From NCBI GenBank assembly GCA_045616445.1, contig JAZLGR010000004.1:94583-158582 (forward strand): a stretch of 64,000 nucleotides of DNA, written 5' to 3'. How positions within the stretch are numbered: position 1 is the stretch's first letter; each line of letters starts with the position of its first letter. The position numbers and the translations under genes were made by a program. The notes under the pieces are model-generated. The model did no database searches, had not been told where the DNA came from, and saw nothing but the letters and a program-made list of their open reading frames with translations. Below are positions 62,537 to 64,000 of this stretch, piece by piece. Source of the stretch: Fimousia sp045616445. Lineage in GTDB: Bacteria > Bacillota > Clostridia > Lachnospirales > Lachnospiraceae.

Positions 62537-63184
62537 ATGAAATTCATGAAAAATATCATAATTTGTATATTACTTGCATGTTTATTATGTTCATTTACAA
62601 TCAATACAGATGCTGCAGAGTCTGGAACCATCACTGTAAATCTGACTTATAAGAATAAACCAGTTGTAGGTGGATCAATTCTTCTTTACAGAGTGGCCGA
62701 TAAAGAACATAATTTAGTCAAAGAATTTGTTTCAAGTGGCATTAGTCTTGAAGATTTAGAGTCTGAAAATACAGTTAAAGACCTTGTTTCTTATGTGGAA
62801 CATAACGCAATCGTCGGCGAACAGTATACAACAGATGACAAGGGTAACATAAAAACAGAAGGTCTTGATTTAGGGGTATATCTGATCGTAGAAGATCAGA
62901 TGCCGGAAATGTATACAGGATTTAAGCCTTTCCTCGTAACGATTCCAATTACAATTAAGGGTAAGAAGGTGTATGATGTAGATGCAACACCGAAGGTGGA
63001 CGTTAAGAAGGATAACAAAGAACCAACTACTACAACAGCAAGTCGTAGACCACCTTCTCCAAAGCATAATGAGAGGTTGCCTCAGACTGGTCAGTTATGG
63101 TGGCCGGTACCAATTTTAGCATTTGCAGGTTTGGTATTCTTTGGATATGGATGGAAGAGAAAACGAGATGAAGAACGTGGATAA
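62537..63184 (+). CDS. Minor (likely basal) pilin, LPQTG
   Basis: 215 residues from the ATG at 62537 behind GAGGTGAT; an in-frame earlier ATG lies inside the sortase. A signal peptide ends near residue 27 (INTDAAES). One fimbrial-type domain (about 30-155) is followed by a Thr/Pro/Lys linker and the sorting signal LPQTG (181-185), a hydrophobic span and a basic end. One domain and a Pro-rich stalk suit a base subunit attached to the wall. It overlaps the next sortase by 17 bp. Confidence 0.83.
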   Translation: MKFMKNIIICILLACLLCSFTINTDAAESGTITVNLTYKNKPVVGGSILLYRVADKEHNLVKEFVSSGISLEDLESENTVKDLVSYVEHNAIVGEQYTTDDKGNIKTEGLDLGVYLIVEDQMPEMYTGFKPFLVTIPITIKGKKVYDVDATPKVDVKKDNKEPTTTTASRRPPSPKHNERLPQTGQLWWPVPILAFAGLVFFGYGWKRKRDEERG

Positions 63185-63764
63185 GAAATATCGTAAAAGA
63201 AGAGGTTCTTTCTGCATGACTATTGGGCTGCTGCTTTTAACAGCAGCCTTTGCTTTGACTTTATATAATTTCTGGGATGCAGATAGAGCTCGTAAGGCAT
63301 CAAATGAAGCCGTAGATGAATTAGAAAAACAAATCCCGATCATTCCTCCGGATGGTGAGGAGATGCCTACGATTGAAATTAATGGCCATCGATACATTGG
63401 TATCTTGCAGATTCCGTCCTTAGGGCTAGCACTTCCAGTCATGGAAGAATGGGATTATACAAAATTAAAGATTTCGCCATGTCGCTATTCGGGATCCTAT
63501 TATACAAAGGATTTGGTAATATGTGGACATAACTATGCCCGTCATTTTAGTCCGATTAAGTGGATTGATCATGGCGTAGATGTATACTTTGAGAATGTTC
63601 AGGGAATTAAATTTCATTATAAAGTGAGTAAAAAAGAGATTTTACGTCCAACCCAGATTGATAAGATGATTACATCAAGTGATGACTGGGATTTATCTCT
63701 GTTCACCTGTACAACTGGCGGCCGAACCAGATGCACGATACGATGTGTAGAAGTGGAAAAATAG
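63168..63764 (+). CDS. Second sortase, single-anchor type
   Basis: 198 residues from the ATG at 63168, overlapping the minor pilin. One N-terminal span (~12-33), then a compact sortase fold with His121 (ICGHNYA), Cys181 (LFTCTT) and an Arg nearby (TRCTIRC). No C-terminal span, so it differs from the class-C enzyme upstream. I infer that it anchors the finished pilus, via LPQTG of the small pilin, to the wall, but substrate choice is not shown by sequence. Confidence 0.85.
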   Translation: MKNVDKKYRKRRGSFCMTIGLLLLTAAFALTLYNFWDADRARKASNEAVDELEKQIPIIPPDGEEMPTIEINGHRYIGILQIPSLGLALPVMEEWDYTKLKISPCRYSGSYYTKDLVICGHNYARHFSPIKWIDHGVDVYFENVQGIKFHYKVSKKEILRPTQIDKMITSSDDWDLSLFTCTTGGRTRCTIRCVEVEK

Positions 63765-63824
63765 TTGGAATATTTCCATAAATTTGGCAGAATCAATAGT
63801 TTGAATTGTATAATGTAAAAAAAG

Positions 63825-63856
63825 ACAGGGTCTGTTGTGTTTGCAACAGACCCTGT
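63825..63856 (-). terminator. Perfect 13-bp hairpin after the pilus locus
   Basis: ACAGGGTCTGTTG and CAACAGACCCTGT with a 6-base loop. The run of seven A's just before it would be a T-run on the minus strand, so its orientation fits a minus-strand transcript entering from beyond base 64000; it may work in both directions. Confidence 0.6.
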
Positions 63857-63875
63857 AAGTTTAATATATAGGAAA

Positions 63876-63905
63876 TTGCTATTATAGCCCCAGAGAGTGT
63901 ATAAT
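63876..63905 (+). promoter_or_regulatory. Possible promoter near the right edge
   Basis: TTGCTA, 18-bp spacer, TATAAT, pointing out of the window. No gene follows within the last 95 bases, so it may drive a leader or a gene beyond the edge. Confidence 0.4.
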
Positions 63906-64000
63906 TATAGAGAAATAAAAAATTGCATGACAAAAGAGCGAAGGTGTTGAGTTCGCCATGACGTTGTCCTATGAAGTTTTTTGTTTTTTTGGTGTATCGC

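Overview
This window looks like chromosome of a low-to-mid-GC Bacillota of the class Clostridia, most likely a Lachnospiraceae-type gut anaerobe. The evidence is strong AGGAGG-type ribosome binding sites, a T-box leader on thrS, a CIRCE operator on groESL, a PrpC/PASTA-kinase pair, class 1B PyrD with PyrK, and a sortase/LPXTG pilus locus whose large surface protein has an ALILPAITL-type signal anchor. All genes I can support are on the + strand. I saw no tRNA, rRNA, insertion sequence, phage gene or CRISPR array.

Layout. (1) 1-5298: pyrimidine operon pyrC(partial)-pyrF-pyrK-pyrD, a secreted SH3-like protein, pyrE and a 53-aa membrane peptide, closed by a terminator. (2) 5367-7772: a small membrane protein and an unusually long M29-type aminopeptidase. 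(3) 7842-11325: purE-purM-purN-purD. (4) 11500-19178: a YtrA-like GntR regulator, clpC, a short conserved protein, radA, glnS and an aminotransferase. (5) 19209-21243: CIRCE-groES-groEL. (6) 21244-21989: a gene-free stretch with an elaborate nested-hairpin element and two copies of a 68-bp hairpin repeat. (7) 21990-28591: an orphan PTS IIA(glucitol)-like protein lacking the active-site His, a HAD phosphatase, guaB and an RND exporter with a large coiled-coil insertion. (8) 28735-37685: an RluF-like pseudouridine synthase, ligA, metA, two HAD phosphatases, glmM and priA. (9) 37750-46501: def-fmt-rsmB-rlmN-prpC-prkC-rsgA-thiN plus a Cof-type HAD, an overlapping housekeeping operon. (10) 46493-49760: T-box-thrS and a LysR regulator.

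(11) 49773-63764 is the accessory highlight, a self-contained surface-pilus locus. It holds an orphan SARP-type response regulator, a coiled-coil cytoplasmic protein, a signal peptidase I with a repeated N-terminal extension, a 2421-aa tip protein (His/Cys repeats, CHAP-type amidase, acidic linker, Cna-B, vWA, LPMTG), a major pilin (LPETG), a class-C-like sortase, a small pilin (LPQTG) and a second sortase. The regulator promoter and the pilus-operon promoter share one architecture: GTRAC direct repeats at exact 11-bp period (two and four copies) upstream of an extended -10 TGCTAYAAT, with no good -35. This is how SARP-family activators are known to bind, so I infer that the orphan regulator controls itself and the pilus operon.

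Limits: function calls rest on motif recognition by eye and on family memory. Promoters, operators and RNA folds were found by hand and are not scored by any program.
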